This document shows, piece by piece, positions 12,186 to 23,957 of a stretch of 64,000 nt of DNA; position 1 is the stretch's first letter, and each line of letters opens with the position of its first letter. Origin of the DNA: Inonotus obliquus (taxonomy: Eukaryota > Basidiomycota > Agaricomycetes > Hymenochaetales > Hymenochaetaceae); the NCBI GenBank assembly GCA_032164295.1, contig JAJHTX010000008.1, positions 186,001 to 250,000 of the forward strand, given 5' to 3'. Both the position numbers and the translations under genes were made by a program. The notes below the pieces were generated by a model that had not been told where the DNA came from, ran no database searches, and worked only from the letters and a program-made list of their open reading frames with translations.

Positions 12186-13096
12186 ATGGCTACAGCAGCG
12201 GTCCAACTCCCCCACGACGTCTCTACAACACTCCACTACTTCAAACCAGCCGACGAAGCTCCTTACTTCTATTCCCCCAGTGTCGAGCCGCCTGAGGGCA
12301 AACCTCGAAGCAACATCAATAGCGAACCTCATCCAGCTGTCATTCATGACGTTCGTGGCAAGGAGCACACAGTCGGTCTCGATAAGACAGGTTTCGAATT
12401 CGTTAAACATAAAAGCGAGGAAACGGAATTTGTTGATGAAGAAAGGATTAAGAGCGTTTATTATAAAGAAGTGGAAGAATTGTTGAAGAAAGCTACGGGA
12501 GGGAAGAGGGTTTATATCTTTGATCATACTATAAGGTGTGTAAGTTTATCCGTGACCGAGGGGTATTGAAGCGATAGGTTCTGACAATGTTGGCATTTAC
12601 TAGACGAGATTATGGAGACCAGCCGGACACAGGCAAGCCAGACATCCGCGGCCCCGTTCAGCGTGTTCACATCGACCAATCCTTCCGCGCATCTGTTAAC
12701 CGCGTACACTACCACCTAGGACCAGAAGCCGAACGTCTCCTTAAAGGTCGCGTCCGTCTCATAAACGTCTGGCGTCCGATCGCCAACCCAGTCTCCCACC
12801 ACCCACTCGGAGTAGCAGATTACCGGACCCTCGACACCGACGATTTAGTCCCGACATCACTTATCTACCCAAATCGCGTCGGGGAAACGTTATCGGTCAA
12901 GTACAATCCGAAGTTGACTTGGTATTATTTAAGTCATCAAACTCCGGAGGAGGTTACTTTGATAAAGTGCTTTGATTCGTTGGAGGATAAGGCGAGGTTG
13001 ACTCCTCACTCGGCCTTTGAGGATGTTACGGATCCGGCCGACGCTCCTCCGAGACAGTCGATTGAGGTTAGGACTCTTGTGTTTGACGAAGAGTGA
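12186..13096 (+). CDS. CmcJ/AsaB-family oxygenase-like protein, copy 2 (280 aa)
   Basis: Exons 12186-12535 and 12604-13096 have exactly the lengths of copy 1 (350 and 493 nt) and encode 280 aa. The proteins differ at only about ten positions, for example MATAAVQLPHD against MASAAVQLPRD, RRDYGD against RRNYGD, GPVQRV against GPALRV and EEVTL against EEITL. GPVQRVHIDQS is the more usual family form, so copy 2 may be closer to the ancestral sequence (inference). All family motifs listed for copy 1 are kept and no frame damage is visible, so both copies are probably expressed under near-identical promoters. Confidence 0.88.
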
Positions 13097-14004
13097 AGAG
13101 CGGGGGATCCTCTGCAGAATGGCGAGGCGAGGTTGGAATGATTGCTATGTGTTTTCTATGCAAACTGATTGTTTCGTAAATGAGCTTGTTTGTACGAAAG
13201 CTTCTGACAAAGTATGTACTATGCTAGCATTGACGCATGGTTTCATAGAAATAATCGAGTGTCTTACAAACTCGAGTGGTGGAGTGAGAGGTTGCCTTTT
13301 GAAATATATGGACTTGGCTCCTTGATAAGTTATTTTCTCAACTCACCTACTATTGGAAAAGTCTACTAGGCTCCAATATATGTATTGGTTAACTTCCAGT
13401 ATGGAATATAATGTCCACACCAAAGACATGGTTTCGGCGACGAAGGCTTCAAAAGCATTCTCGCGGTAGCAGAATGACTCCAAACTCTTCAACGGGGGCC
13501 GAAGATCTTACCTGTCGGCATGCTTGAGCTATCCTTGAACTTCACTTCCCTGTATGTAGCGCATGGCATGATGATTTTGAATTTCATTCAAGTCGCTTGC
13601 TGAGGGTTGGGAAAAAAGGTTTTCTGTGTTACGTAATAAAGATAGTGTGAGTAATTGATACCCGATTTGCAAAGATTCTGACTCCGACTCTGAACGAACG
13701 AACTGGACGCGACGCGCTGCTGGTTCCTCATCGCTCGACAACCACGTTCTTTCGCACTCAACCACTCTCTTTTACTTACTCTTTCCTTTCCACTTAGATT
13801 CTGCTGACTTGTCGTGCACTTACCCATAGCTGCTCTGTTGTCTTGTCAGTCTCCCAGTCAGGAGTATCAGCTCGTCGCGTCAGGGTCTACATACTGCCAG
13901 TGCGTTCTCTGCTTGTTAATAGATTATAATTCATCTGTTCATGAATACGCAGAACCGGTAAAGATAGGCGGACATATCCCCGGTGGTCGGATAGCCGCAC
14001 AAGC

Positions 14005-16058
14005 ATGAAGGCACACGCAGTCTTTCCTTGCCACTCGCAAGATGAATCCAGTGATGATTTTGATCAGACCCGCTCAGCTGGAAGTTGTCCTGAGACCAAA
14101 TTGCTCTCATCCCGGTCTCTCAGGGACGACCACAGATCTCAACCGTTTTCTTCCTCGCCAACGACCTCGCCCAGAATTGGTACTTCGCCACGAGCAGCAA
14201 ATGATGTGGAAGCATATATACAGGATTCTGAGCCCGTGCCTTTCTCTAGCACTCCCGACCTCGGTTCTCGAACTGCATCCTCCTCCTCGAACGCAGAATA
14301 TGACTCTCAGTTAGTGGTCACTCCGCCTGAAGATAAATTCATTCGTACTCTGGATCGGAAGCTCCGAGCATTGATCGATGCGAGGAATGACGGTCACTCT
14401 TCGTCTCCCGTTTCCCTATACCGGGCTCTTTCTCAGACTGAGGACTCGCAAATTGCCACTTCGGCGCCAAGTGTTATCGAGGGTAACTCGACCCTGACCT
14501 CGGTGTATTCTAACGGTTCGTGCCTCTCTGTGAAGCGCAAGAGAACTGAGCCTCCTACTGGCGACACGTCTGTTGAAAATTCTGAGACGGCTGTGAACGA
14601 AGATTCTGACACCGATTTGGAAGATGATTCCTGTCATAATATTCCTGTCTCAAAGAAACTCAAGGAAACATCTTTCAACTATATTGCAAAAGAATCTGCT
14701 TCAGCACGACGAGCCCGTTCTCTCTCCGTGTCATCTACCCATGAGTCGTTCGTCACGACTGCGAAAGCTTCTCCCTCTGCCCCATCAACTCCAATTTACA
14801 AGGCTCCTGCGGTCCCTATCATCGCACCTCCAGAATTTGAGGCTATCCCTCGTCCCGCTTTATTTCCAGACGATGTCGCTGAAGCACGTCTTAAGATCCT
14901 TCTGAAGAGAGAGGGGACACTGCGCCGGCGTGAGGGACTTGGAAAGGGTGTTAATGATATCTTTGGAAGCTCCATGACGAAGGAAAATGTGGACGATTTT
15001 CTTGGTATCGAGGAGAGCTTCAGAAAGGAGGTTATAGCTTGGATGCTTCGAGTATGTTTATTCATTTTTTGCAACTGATCCGCTCTTTTAACCTCTCGCA
15101 AGGTCACACCAAGTAAGAAACTGGATGTCGGCGAGTTGAGGCATCAGCTACGTACATGTCCCGAGACACGGTTCCACGCCATCTTACTTTTCACGCGATA
15201 TTTTATGCGCGTCGGGGATGCGATGCCTATTGCTACGGAGCGAGAGACCCCGCTAATGAGGCTCGGTCGGAAACGTATTACGTGGGACGTTGCTATGAGC
15301 TGTCTAGCTCTTGCCGTCAAAGTATGTGTACTTTCTCTCCTTCAGTTTCTTGTCCGTAATTGACATCGCGCAATAGTTTAATCGGGACTTTCTTAATCCT
15401 CTTTCGCCAGTATATGCGCGCGAGTTTCTTGTTCTAGCTCCCCATCCTATGTCACATGACGACTTCGAGGTATAGTTACTTGATTTCGTTTTTCTTCGGA
15501 CGACTCCAGCTGACGGGAAATACAGATCTCGCAGAAAGACGTTCTTCAAGCACTCAATTACGAAATTCGTGAGATTACCCCAGCGCCGTTTATGCAGGAC
15601 ATCTGGAGCAGTCTTCCGTCTTTGCGCAAGCTCCTATCTTTTCCAGATGGCTGGGAACTTACGCAGCTAAATGCGTGGCAGATCCTAAATGCATCTGCTC
15701 CCGGTGAGCATTTCCTGCATGCATGGACGGTCCTTCACTGACGCATATCCTCAGCAAGCGAGATGATCCAATTTCCTATTTCTCTTCTCACTGCATCTGC
15801 TATTATAGAAGGTGCAGTTGTCGCATTAATGGATGTGTACGAACAAAACGTCGAGGAACCTGGTGTTGAAACGGCTGTGCGACAGGAGGCCGAGGCGTCA
15901 ATTACCGATGTTGTCATGGACATCTTGGAGCTCATGAACTTCGCACCGGTAGCTACTTCAGTTGACTGACCAAACTGACGCTAACTACTGATGGCACCAA
16001 GGTTGATATGAAACGCTGCCGCAGGTGGCTACAAAAGATTATACGAGCAACTTGCTGA
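14005..16058 (+). CDS. Cyclin-box protein with long disordered N-terminus (595 aa)
   Basis: Six exons (14005-15051, 15103-15321, 15377-15469, 15526-15703, 15755-15948, 16002-16058) join in frame to 595 codons. Residues 1 to about 290 are Ser/Thr/Pro-rich with SVKRKRTEPP, a candidate NLS. From about residue 325 there is a cyclin-like fold: FRKEVIAWML, ETRFHAILLFTRYFM, ITWDVAMSCLALAVKFNRDF, VYAREFLVLA, QALNYEIREITPAPFMQDIW, then LRKLLSFPDGW and FPISLLTASAI. This order matches a cyclin N box followed by a short C-terminal part. The kinase partner and cycle stage cannot be told. It lies about 500 bp upstream of GPI13 on the same strand. Start: first ATG of the open frame; one further downstream is possible. 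Confidence 0.75.
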
Positions 16059-16561
16059 ATATTTCATCCCTTCCCTCATGGTCCTACTCTTCATTCTCTT
16101 CATTCTCACTCTCGGTACATCAGGCACATCGACTCACAATGCATATTACAAAAATGGACTTCGTCTCGTAGTTTCATCGGAATGCTTCTACGCTTCCACG
16201 TCCACAATGCTCTCGTTTTCCAATTGTAGAATGACGCTACGGATACGTTTTCTCGGAACATCATAGAATTAATGCTAAGAGCAACTCAGTAGACCCAACC
16301 TCACGCGAATCATTATGATTTCCGATATTTCATAGAGTATGTTACCGTTGAGAATAATCGTGAGCTTTCTACAGGTGACGTCGAACAGGATCGCGACGAT
16401 CTTCGGAGATTAAAATTATCGCGGCGCGTCTTGATCACGTGCTATTTGTCATTCAGACACGTCCCCTCGGCCTCACAAAGTTTACCTTCAACTCACTTTC
16501 AAACTTTTCTTCAGTACCAAAAGAGTCGACTCATATATCTCAGTGAAAGCCACCGTAATTG
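16059..16561. other. Intergenic region between cyclin-like gene and GPI13
   Basis: No further gene is supported; a reading frame at 16078-16266 is short and unrecognised. It should hold the terminator of the cyclin-like gene and the GPI13 promoter. TTTCATAGAGTATG and several TC-rich runs are visible, but no clear TATA box. Confidence 0.4.
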
Positions 16562-19500
16562 ATGTTCGGAGAGTGGGAATGGCGTCCTAGGGGGACTCGT
16601 CTGGCGCTGGTGGTCCTCGGCTGGATTTTCTTCGTTCACCTGGCAGGCCTATACATTTTTACTCGAGGGTTCCTACTCACGAGAATGACACTCTCGGACA
16701 TCAGCAGCTGCCCTGATGGAAGTTGCACCCTCCCGGCTACTCACCAACGCCTCGTTCTCCTTATAATCGACGCTCTCCGTTTTGATTTCGTTTCTCCTGA
16801 CCCGCCTGAGCCCCGCTCGCCGTTCATCCACGATGTTTTGACGCTTCCGAGAGAGCTTACTTCAAAATATCCAGATAACTCGTTCTTGTTTAACTCATTC
16901 TCTGATCCGCCGACTGCAACCCTTCAGAGGATCAAGGGTATCACGACTGGTTCGCTACCTACGTTCGTAGATGTTGGATCGAGTTTTGCTGGTTATGCTA
17001 TTGACGAAGATTCGTTGATAAATCAGATGCATTTGGCGGGAAAGCGAGTAAGTCATTCGTTCTCAAAGGTGATCCGGTTCTATCCCCGCATGCTAAGAGG
17101 GTATGAGGTCGAATGAATGATCCTTCTCTCCGTCCGTCTCTAAGCGAAGTCAATGATGGAGTTGTTTCGAGGATAGAACCGGACCTTACTCTGGATGCAC
17201 CCAACTTACCCTTGCTGATAGTCCTCTAGGCTGCCTTCATGGGCGATGACACGTGGATGGCTGTCTTCCCGGCTCTCTTTGAGGAAAATATGACCTATCC
17301 ATACGATTCTTTCAACGTGGAAGACTTGCACACCGTTGACGAGGGTGTGATCCGTCACCTCTTCCCACTGCTTGAGGAAGAGATACCTTCTTGGGAAGCG
17401 ATCGTTGGGCATTTCTTGGGTGTTGATCACGTCGGACACCGAGTCGGGCCAGATCATCCGGTGATGAAAGCGAAGCTTGCGCAGATGAACGGCGTGCTTC
17501 GTCGTGTCGTTGATCGACTTGCAGATGATACGCTCCTTGTTGTGCTTGGAGATCATGGAATGGATAGGAAAGGCGACCATGGTGGAGATGACGTGTTCGA
17601 GACTTCTGCTGCTATGTGGATTTATAGTAAAGGGGTACCTTTGCGAGATGGCGCCTCCTCAAGCGTGATTCCATCAGAAATCCTCGACATGAGAGCATAC
17701 CCCGAATCGTCGGTGGAACATCGATGGATACAGCAGATTGACATCGTGCCGACCTTATCACTCCTCCTGGGTTTACCAATTCCGTTCAACAACCTTGGTT
17801 CTGTAATCCCAGAACTATTCTCGCGAGGCCCTTTACTAGACGAGGCCATTAGACTCAACGCGATTCAGGTGGGACGCTACCTTGAAGCCTATCATTCAAG
17901 CGCGTCCGACGCAGAACTCCTCGCTCGATGGTCCTCACTTGAAAGTGCATGGAAGAACGCTGTCTCGAAGTCCGACGCTTTAACCTACTTCAGCTATACG
18001 CGATATGTTCTGGAAGTCTGCCGTTCGCTGTGGGCTCAGTTCAATGTTGGACAGATGGGCATTGGCTTAGGCTTGCTTGGGATGGCTGTTATCGCGACAG
18101 CGGGTCTTTATTCTAGGTTGGGAGGTGTTTCGGATTGGGAGAGTTGGTTTGTCAAGCGCGTAAACAAAGTATTGCGGGTATTTGTCGCAAGCGTTCTCAC
18201 AAGTCCCCTCATCCACTTCATTCTGCGCTTTATCGCTCCGGAATTTAGCCTCACTGACGTCGCCCTGGCACTTCCGACTTTCACATCCTGTACAGTCATA
18301 TTATTGGACTTGTTACCAACCTTCACCCTCCGTTCTACAGCGCCATTTCCCGTGATTCTAATCCTGCACGCAACAATGTTCTTTTCCAACTCCTTCACTT
18401 TCTGGGAGGATAGGATTGTCTCATTCTTCCTCATCAGTCTCTTGATCCCGGCGGTACGCGTAGGATTCACAGCCGCAGACGAGCGACTGCGGAAACGGAT
18501 TTTATTCTTCTCTGCCATTTATGCAATTTGTGTACGCCTCATGGCATTCAGCACCGTCTGCCGAGAGGAACAACAGCCCTACTGCCACGTTACTTTCTAC
18601 ACGTCCTCCGCGCAATCGTCATCACCTCTCCCGGCGCTCGTTTTATCGCTTCCTGTATCTTTTGCGCTACCGTACGTGCTCCGTCGTTTCCTGGCCATTT
18701 CCGCGTCGGATAAGGGTCTCGTTCCGAAATTTCTGTCGTACATCCTTCGTCCCGCTCTTGTTGCAAGTAGTGCTAATTGGGCGCTTGAATGGGCCGAGTC
18801 GCGAGACCTGTTGGGCCCTGAATGGTCCGCGACTTCTCGGACGGCCCGTTCGGTGCTATCAAACTTGACATTTGGCGGGGTTCTACTCGTAGGACTGGGT
18901 CTCTGGTGGCTCAACCCTCTCTGCGTTGACATACGGGTGTCCAATCCCTCATCAGGGGAGTCAAACACTAATGCGAAGTCCAAAGTTGTCGTGGTGATAA
19001 ACTCAAACGCATACGGTGCTCCTTACTTGCTCTTTTGGAGTATCGCATTTGCGCTTGTGTATCTAGCGACACAACTTACAGGTCAAATCACCCTGGCGCT
19101 TTCGGCCATTGCGCTTCTGGCGCACCTCGAGATTTCAGACAGCGTTCGTGATGCCGAAGCACTTGTATTGGCTTTCTCAGGATCAAAACTCTCCGACGCG
19201 CTAGATGTAGAGAAACGAGAAAGTCCACCGTTCTCGTTCAATCAGCTCGCTCCATTCGCGTTACTTGGTTTACATACATTCTATGCGACGGGACACCAAG
19301 CAACTATCGCTTCGCTACAGTGGAAGTCTGCATTCCTGTTTACGAGCACTGTATCGTCAATGTCCCGAGTCTCTGTCATACTCAATACAGTCGGTCCCGT
19401 AGCTGTCCTGGCACTCGCCGCACCACTCCTTGCTTGTTGGCAAGTCGTAGTTCCTACACCAGGCGCACCAGTAGTCTCACGCACACGTATCATGGGCGAA

Positions 19501-19746
19501 TCCGTTCGAGCTGCAATCGGTTTGATGCTTTATTATTCTGTCTTACTCTTGAGCACGGCGGCGAGTGCAGCGATTTTACGGAGACATCTGATGGTGTGGA
19601 AGGTGTTTGCGCCGAGATTTATGGCTGCTGCTGTTGAACTTGTTGCTGTTGATTTAAGTCTTCTCGTTGGTGTTGGCGTTGGCGTGAGTAGGATGTCGGG
19701 TGTTGTATCGGTTTTGTTGCAGCGTACTACGCAGAAAAGTAACTAG
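16562..19746 (+). CDS. GPI13: GPI ethanolamine phosphate transferase 3 (Gpi13/PIG-O), 1000 aa
   Basis: Two exons (16562-17047, 17230-19746) give 1000 codons, the usual length of the family. It adds ethanolamine phosphate to the third mannose of the GPI anchor in the ER membrane. An N-terminal membrane anchor (VVLGWIFFVHLAGLYIF) is followed by the alkaline-phosphatase-like lumenal domain: LLIIDALRFDF (metal-site Asp at about residue 70), RIKGITTGSLPTFVDVGSSF, FMGDDTW, FLGVDHVGHRVGPDHP and VVLGDHGMDRKGDHGG. After about residue 430 come many hydrophobic helices. The downstream 835-codon frame alone lacks the N-terminal catalytic part, so the intron is real. That intron is long for this window (182 bp) and contains an inverted repeat. 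Intact and probably essential. Confidence 0.95.
17048..17229 (+). other. Long GPI13 intron with inverted repeat
   Basis: The intron starts GTAAGT and ends CCTCTAG. CCGGTTCTATCC (17074-17085) pairs with GGATAGAACCGG (17171-17182), enclosing 85 bp. Other introns in the window are about 50-65 bp, so this could be a small palindromic insertion that now lies inside the intron. Confidence 0.5.
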
Positions 19747-20310
19747 AGTATACTTTACAATCAATGTATATTTTATTCAATGGGAATAGAGATACTCATT
19801 TTCACTAGGAGATATCGTGGCTTGCAATGTTGGGATGAGTTTGCTTATTGCGCGCGAGTTCACCTCGCATTGCCTTAATGGTAAGCGAGCACATTGAATC
19901 TCTGCAGAGAAAGAATAAGCACCAGCGTCCGCTGCTGTGCTCCTGTTCTCAGAGGTCTGCATTTGGCCGTGACGGATCGGATCATTATTGGATGACTACA
20001 AATAAATCCTTTTGGGGTCAGTATCAGAATGTCAAGTTGGCGGTCAGTTTGCTTCACGCGAAGAACATCCGATCATGATCGACGAAGATAATCTCTGTTA
20101 CACATTATAGTATGCAAGACAGAAACGATGCCATGTTGATAGATTACGATGTGGTCTCGACGTGACGACTCACGAAATGAGGCTTTGTTCACAGCATTAT
20201 TTTATTTTGACTTCGATTGTATTGATATCCGAGGATTATTTGGAAGCCATAGAAAGTATTCAATTCTACTCCGCTAACAGCTTGTATCTGCTCCTATTAC
20301 AAAAGAGGCT
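19747..20310. other. Region 3' of GPI13, no gene
   Basis: Short frames at 19777-19962 (minus) and 19848-20078 (plus) have no recognised family. AT-rich sequence just after the stop (19747-19800) is the likely GPI13 polyadenylation region. Similarity to the inverted-repeat/copy-B block starts near 20310. Confidence 0.4.
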
Positions 20311-20458
20311 CTCATGTAACGAGTGAAATTGTACATGGCAAGGGATGAACACACGTGAGAGTGCAAGAGAGGGAACAAAAAGGAATGATTCCGAAAAGTG
20401 AGCGGTTTGTGGCCTGCTTGAACACATAAACACAACGTGACCGTTACTCCAGCCATCC

Positions 20459-20507
20459 TTCAAAAGGCGGACTCGCTCATCCACAACCCGTAATATTCAA
20501 CCACAAC
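20459..20507 (+). promoter_or_regulatory. Shared family promoter block upstream of copy B
   Basis: TTCAAAAGGCGGACTCG at 20459, CTCATCCACA, then CAACCACAAC ending at 20507, about 85 bp before the ATG at 20591. ACGTGACCG lies about 20 bp upstream. Promoter role inferred from conservation across six paralogs. Confidence 0.6.
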
Positions 20508-20590
20508 CATCCCGCCATTCATCAATAGCATTATCCACCTCCCTCTCCCAACTTCACCCAACTCCCAGACACACCTTGCTCTTATCAGCC

Positions 20591-21462
20591 ATGGCTGTCA
20601 CCACCAGATCGCGTGCTCGTGCTGCTGACAATTTGAATACGAACCAAACGGAAGCTTCTGCGGCTCCTGTCGACGCCGCGGTCTGTGCAGATACGTCTCG
20701 AGGCGCCGCTAGTGATCGCGCCTCTGCTGCGGGCAGAGCAGCAAAAACTACTGGTGCACTGAAACGTAAAATCCACACAGAGAGCGATCCGACCTCCACA
20801 GGATCCCCCTCCATCGATACTCTTGCGGCGGACTTCCCAAGTCATGGACGTAAGAGAGTAAGACGTAGGTGTCCATTTCCAAGCTCTTCATGGGACCCTT
20901 GTTGAAAAAACCTTCCTTTAGTGGACGTCCAGCCACGGGAAGATCCACAGGATGGATCACATGCTAGTAGCCCCCAGAATGAACCAACGATCACAGGTAA
21001 GCGGTGGAAACGAGCTGACTGCCTATGAGGTATACACTAACGTCCCATCTTGATTACGCTCTAGATAGTGGAACGTTCTCAAAGTATTCCAAAAAAAGCG
21101 GTACTTCAAGACCGTATCGCAGGAGGGGCCGTGGATGGACCCACAGGAAGCAGAAGAACGTTCGTGCCCGGGCGAGAGTAGTCGTGGTCCACCATGAGCG
21201 TATCAACCAATTCAACGAGCGATACGCCGACGAAGTTGACGCGATGCTCATGTTCTTCGTTCTAAAAGGGCAGGATAAAGTCGATGAAAGCGCTATTGGG
21301 ATCCTCGAGGCGGAAAAGGTCAGAGTTGAAAAATTGGAGGCTCTGACGAATACGAAGCACGATGAAAAGGGTAAAGAGAACGAGGACGAAACAACGAGAG
21401 ATCCGGGCCCTTCCCAGCCTTCTCAGACATTGGTCCATGGAGTGGAAGAGGATGACAATTAA
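20591..21462 (+). CDS. Three-exon basic protein family, copy B (243 aa)
   Basis: Exons 20591-20849, 20922-20996 and 21065-21462 join in frame to 243 codons; both introns are phase 1. The protein starts MAVTTRSRARAADN, has an Ala/Asp/Ser-rich first exon ending near PSHG, a 25-codon middle exon (VQPREDPQDG...) and a third exon with RRRGRGWTHRKQKN, the HHERINQFNERYADEV segment and the acidic end GVEEDDN. No known domain. Possible nuclear, nucleic-acid-binding protein from its basic clusters (inference only). An upstream in-frame codon at 20576 is not an ATG; 20591 matches the starts of copies A and C. Intact. Confidence 0.78.
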
Positions 21463-21865
21463 ATCTTCCAGCTGAACCTTCGATCTCCATCAAGGCGACC
21501 ATATAAATATGGCCACCATAGTGTGATCTTGTCTGAGCCTGTTAGAAAGAGATGGATGAAGATTGCGGTTAGCTCGTAGCTTGTTAAACAAATACACGTG
21601 GACGTAGGTGGATCTCATAGCTCGACCGCCACTCCTACACCTTTTCAGCTTCTGTTGCATCCTATCCTGTACTTACTGACGATGTGCACCGATCTTGTCG
21701 TTCCCCCTATTCCTACCTATTTGTTCATCAAAATAAGATTTTTCTACTCCTGGCCACTCCTATCTCGTCGAGTCACAAGTTTTGACGGTCGTGAGACGTC
21801 GGCTGCAGCAGGAGCAAAAGACTGATCAGCCAGCGGCATTGCGCACTGGAGCCTGGAGGGCGCAA

Positions 21866-22109
21866 CAAAATTCTGAATGTCACGTGTCATAGCGGGAGTT
21901 TTATGACTGAGTTTCAAAAAGGTATAACTTCCGACCGAAATTTCGAGTAACTCACGCGGATTTTTACACCCAATACTGACAGGATGGGCTAACTTTGCAC
22001 AGTAGGAGTTTCAGGGTCCCATCCCCCTGCTCTCCCCATTATGTGAGAATCGAGTTGCTAATGAATCGTACCCAAGTCAATATTACTCTCACGTATGTAT
22101 ATTTGCAGA
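21866..22109. other. Linker between copy B block and right inverted-repeat arm
   Basis: About 240 bp with no reading frame of note and no match elsewhere in the window that I could see. Confidence 0.4.
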
Positions 22110-22963
22110 CACTTGGCGAAAAATCACTTCTTTGTGGGTGGTGATTTTGATTACCGGTCCCACCCAAGGATTATGGCTGTTAAGTTGATGCAGTTAAACT
22201 TAAAAATGATCCCAGATCTGAGAAGGGTTATCAAGATCCGTCTTCTGCAGGTGGATGCAAAGAATACGGACACCATGAAACAGGATATCAGTGAATGTCC
22301 CCGAACTTGGTTAAGCAACGGCTTGAATCTTGTTAATAACAATATACGAGGGAGTTTGTAAGCGACATTCTAGATAGTATTGAAGAAACTCAATCAGTCT
22401 GGGGTGAAAGGTACCGAGTGGAATCACGCACATTAAAGATAACAAAAACACATACGAAAAACTGTGGAAAGTCCACTGTTGGAGGTACTTGAAAAGACGA
22501 GTATACGAGGTAAATCCTACGAAAGAGAGTGACATACCCAAGATGAGAAGAATCTCAAATAGAATACAGCGCCATTCTCAGTCACCTACGAGAATGATAC
22601 CAAGTCCAGCTGTACCGATACGACCTTATAGCTGCCAGTTTTTTTTTGACGTAACAAGTTGAAAGGGAAGGAGAGTTTAACAGCTACAGACTGAGGTGCT
22701 GAATTGGTACCGGTATCCGAGGATAAATCATCGCAAAGAAAAGCGTTCAATTTTATTCCACCAGCCATATTTTGTTGGCCAGTGGCCGTAACTGTACCTA
22801 CTAAAACGAAATGACGAGGAGATTCACTAACAAAAACCGAGCGTGTATTACAAGGGATAAACACACAGAGGGTTCAAGAGAGGGAACAAAAGAGAATGAT
22901 TCCGAAAAGTGAGCGGTTTGTGGCCTGCTCGAACACGTAACGTGACCGTTACTCCAGCCATCC

Positions 22964-23012
22964 TTCAAAAGGCGGACTCGCTCATCCACAGCCCGTAATA
23001 TTCAACCACAAC
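22964..23012 (+). promoter_or_regulatory. Shared family promoter block upstream of copy C
   Basis: TTCAAAAGGCGGACTCG at 22964, CTCATCCACA, then CAACCACAAC ending at 23012, about 75 bp before the ATG at 23086; ACGTGACCG lies just upstream. Nearly identical to the block of copy B. Confidence 0.6.
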
Positions 23013-23085
23013 CATCCCGCCCTTCATCGATAGCATTATCCACCTCCCTCTCCCAACTCCCAGACACACCTTGCTCTAATCAGCC

Positions 23086-23957
23086 ATGGCTGTCACCACC
23101 GGATCGCGTGCTCGTGCCGCTGATAACTTAAGTACGAACCAAACGGGAGCTTCTGCGGCTCCTGTCGACGCCGCGGTCTGTACAGATACGTCTCGGGGCG
23201 CCGCTAGTGATCGCGCCTCTGCTGTGGACAGAGGAACAAAGACTACCGGTGCACTGAAACGCAAAATCCATACAGAGAGCGATGCATCCTTCGCAGGATC
23301 CCCCTCCATCGATACTCTTGCGGCGGACTTCCCAAGTCATGGACGTAAGAGAGTAAGACGTAGGTGTCCATTTCCAAGCTCTTCATGGGACCCTTGTTGA
23401 AAAAACCTTCCTTTAGTGGACGTCCAGCCACGGGAAGATCCACAGGATGGATCACATGCTAGTAGCCCCCAGAACGAAGCAACGATTACGGGTAAGTGGT
23501 GGACTGGCTGCATACGAGGCCTACACTAACGTTCCGTCTTGGACACTCTCTAGATAGCGGATTGCCCTCAGGAAAAGACTATTCCGAAGAAAGAGGTGCT
23601 CGAAAGGCGTACCGCAAGAGAAGCTATGGATGGACCCATAGGAAGCAGAAGAACGTTCGTGCCCGGGCGAGAGTGGTGGTGTTCCACCATGAGCGTATCA
23701 ACCAATTCAACGAGCGATACGCCGACGAAGTCAATGCGATGCTCATGTTCTTCGTTCTGAAAGGGCAGGATAAAGTCGATGAAAGCGCTATTGGGATCCT
23801 CGAGGCAGAAATGGTCAGAATCGAAAAATTGGAGGCTCTGACGAATACGAATCACGATGAAAAGGGTAAAGAGAACGAGGACGAAACAACGAGAGATCCG
23901 AGCCCTTCCCAGCCTTCTCAGACATTGGTCCATGGGGCGGAAGAGGATGACAATTAA
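23086..23957 (+). CDS. Three-exon basic protein family, copy C (245 aa, mosaic)
   Basis: Exons 23086-23344, 23417-23491 and 23554-23957 give 245 codons in frame with two phase-1 introns. Domain layout is as in copies A and B. The gene is a mosaic: exon 2 up to about 23460 follows copy B, while from CAGAACGAAGCAACG onward the end of exon 2, intron 2, exon 3 and the 3' flank follow copy A. Exon 3 carries SYGWTHRKQKN in place of GRGWTHRKQKN. No frame damage. Function unknown. Confidence 0.75.

Larger units (their letters stand above)
11794..13862. repeat. Tandem segmental duplication, unit 2
   Basis: Direct-orientation copy of 8974-11024, from CACCTTCGTGCGACG to the shared CAGTCTCCCAGTCAGG at the right end. 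The last part (13200-13860) carries more small indels than the coding part, as expected if selection holds the gene. Confidence 0.85.
20310..21865. repeat. Third copy (direct) of the gene-bearing part of the inverted repeat
   Basis: It matches 22840-24355 in the same orientation and 610-2130 in inverse: upstream block, the whole three-exon gene and about 400 bp of 3' flank. Similarity ends near 21865, where this copy runs into unrelated sequence. It carries a 28-bp insertion (about 21496-21523) containing CCATATAAATATGG that neither other copy has. Confidence 0.85.

Noticed and set aside
9382..13096. Secondary-metabolite cluster formed by the oxygenases and the RTA1-like exporter
   Set aside because: No polyketide, peptide or terpene synthase is visible in the window, and GPI13 and the cyclin-like gene next door are housekeeping types. 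Wider context would be needed.
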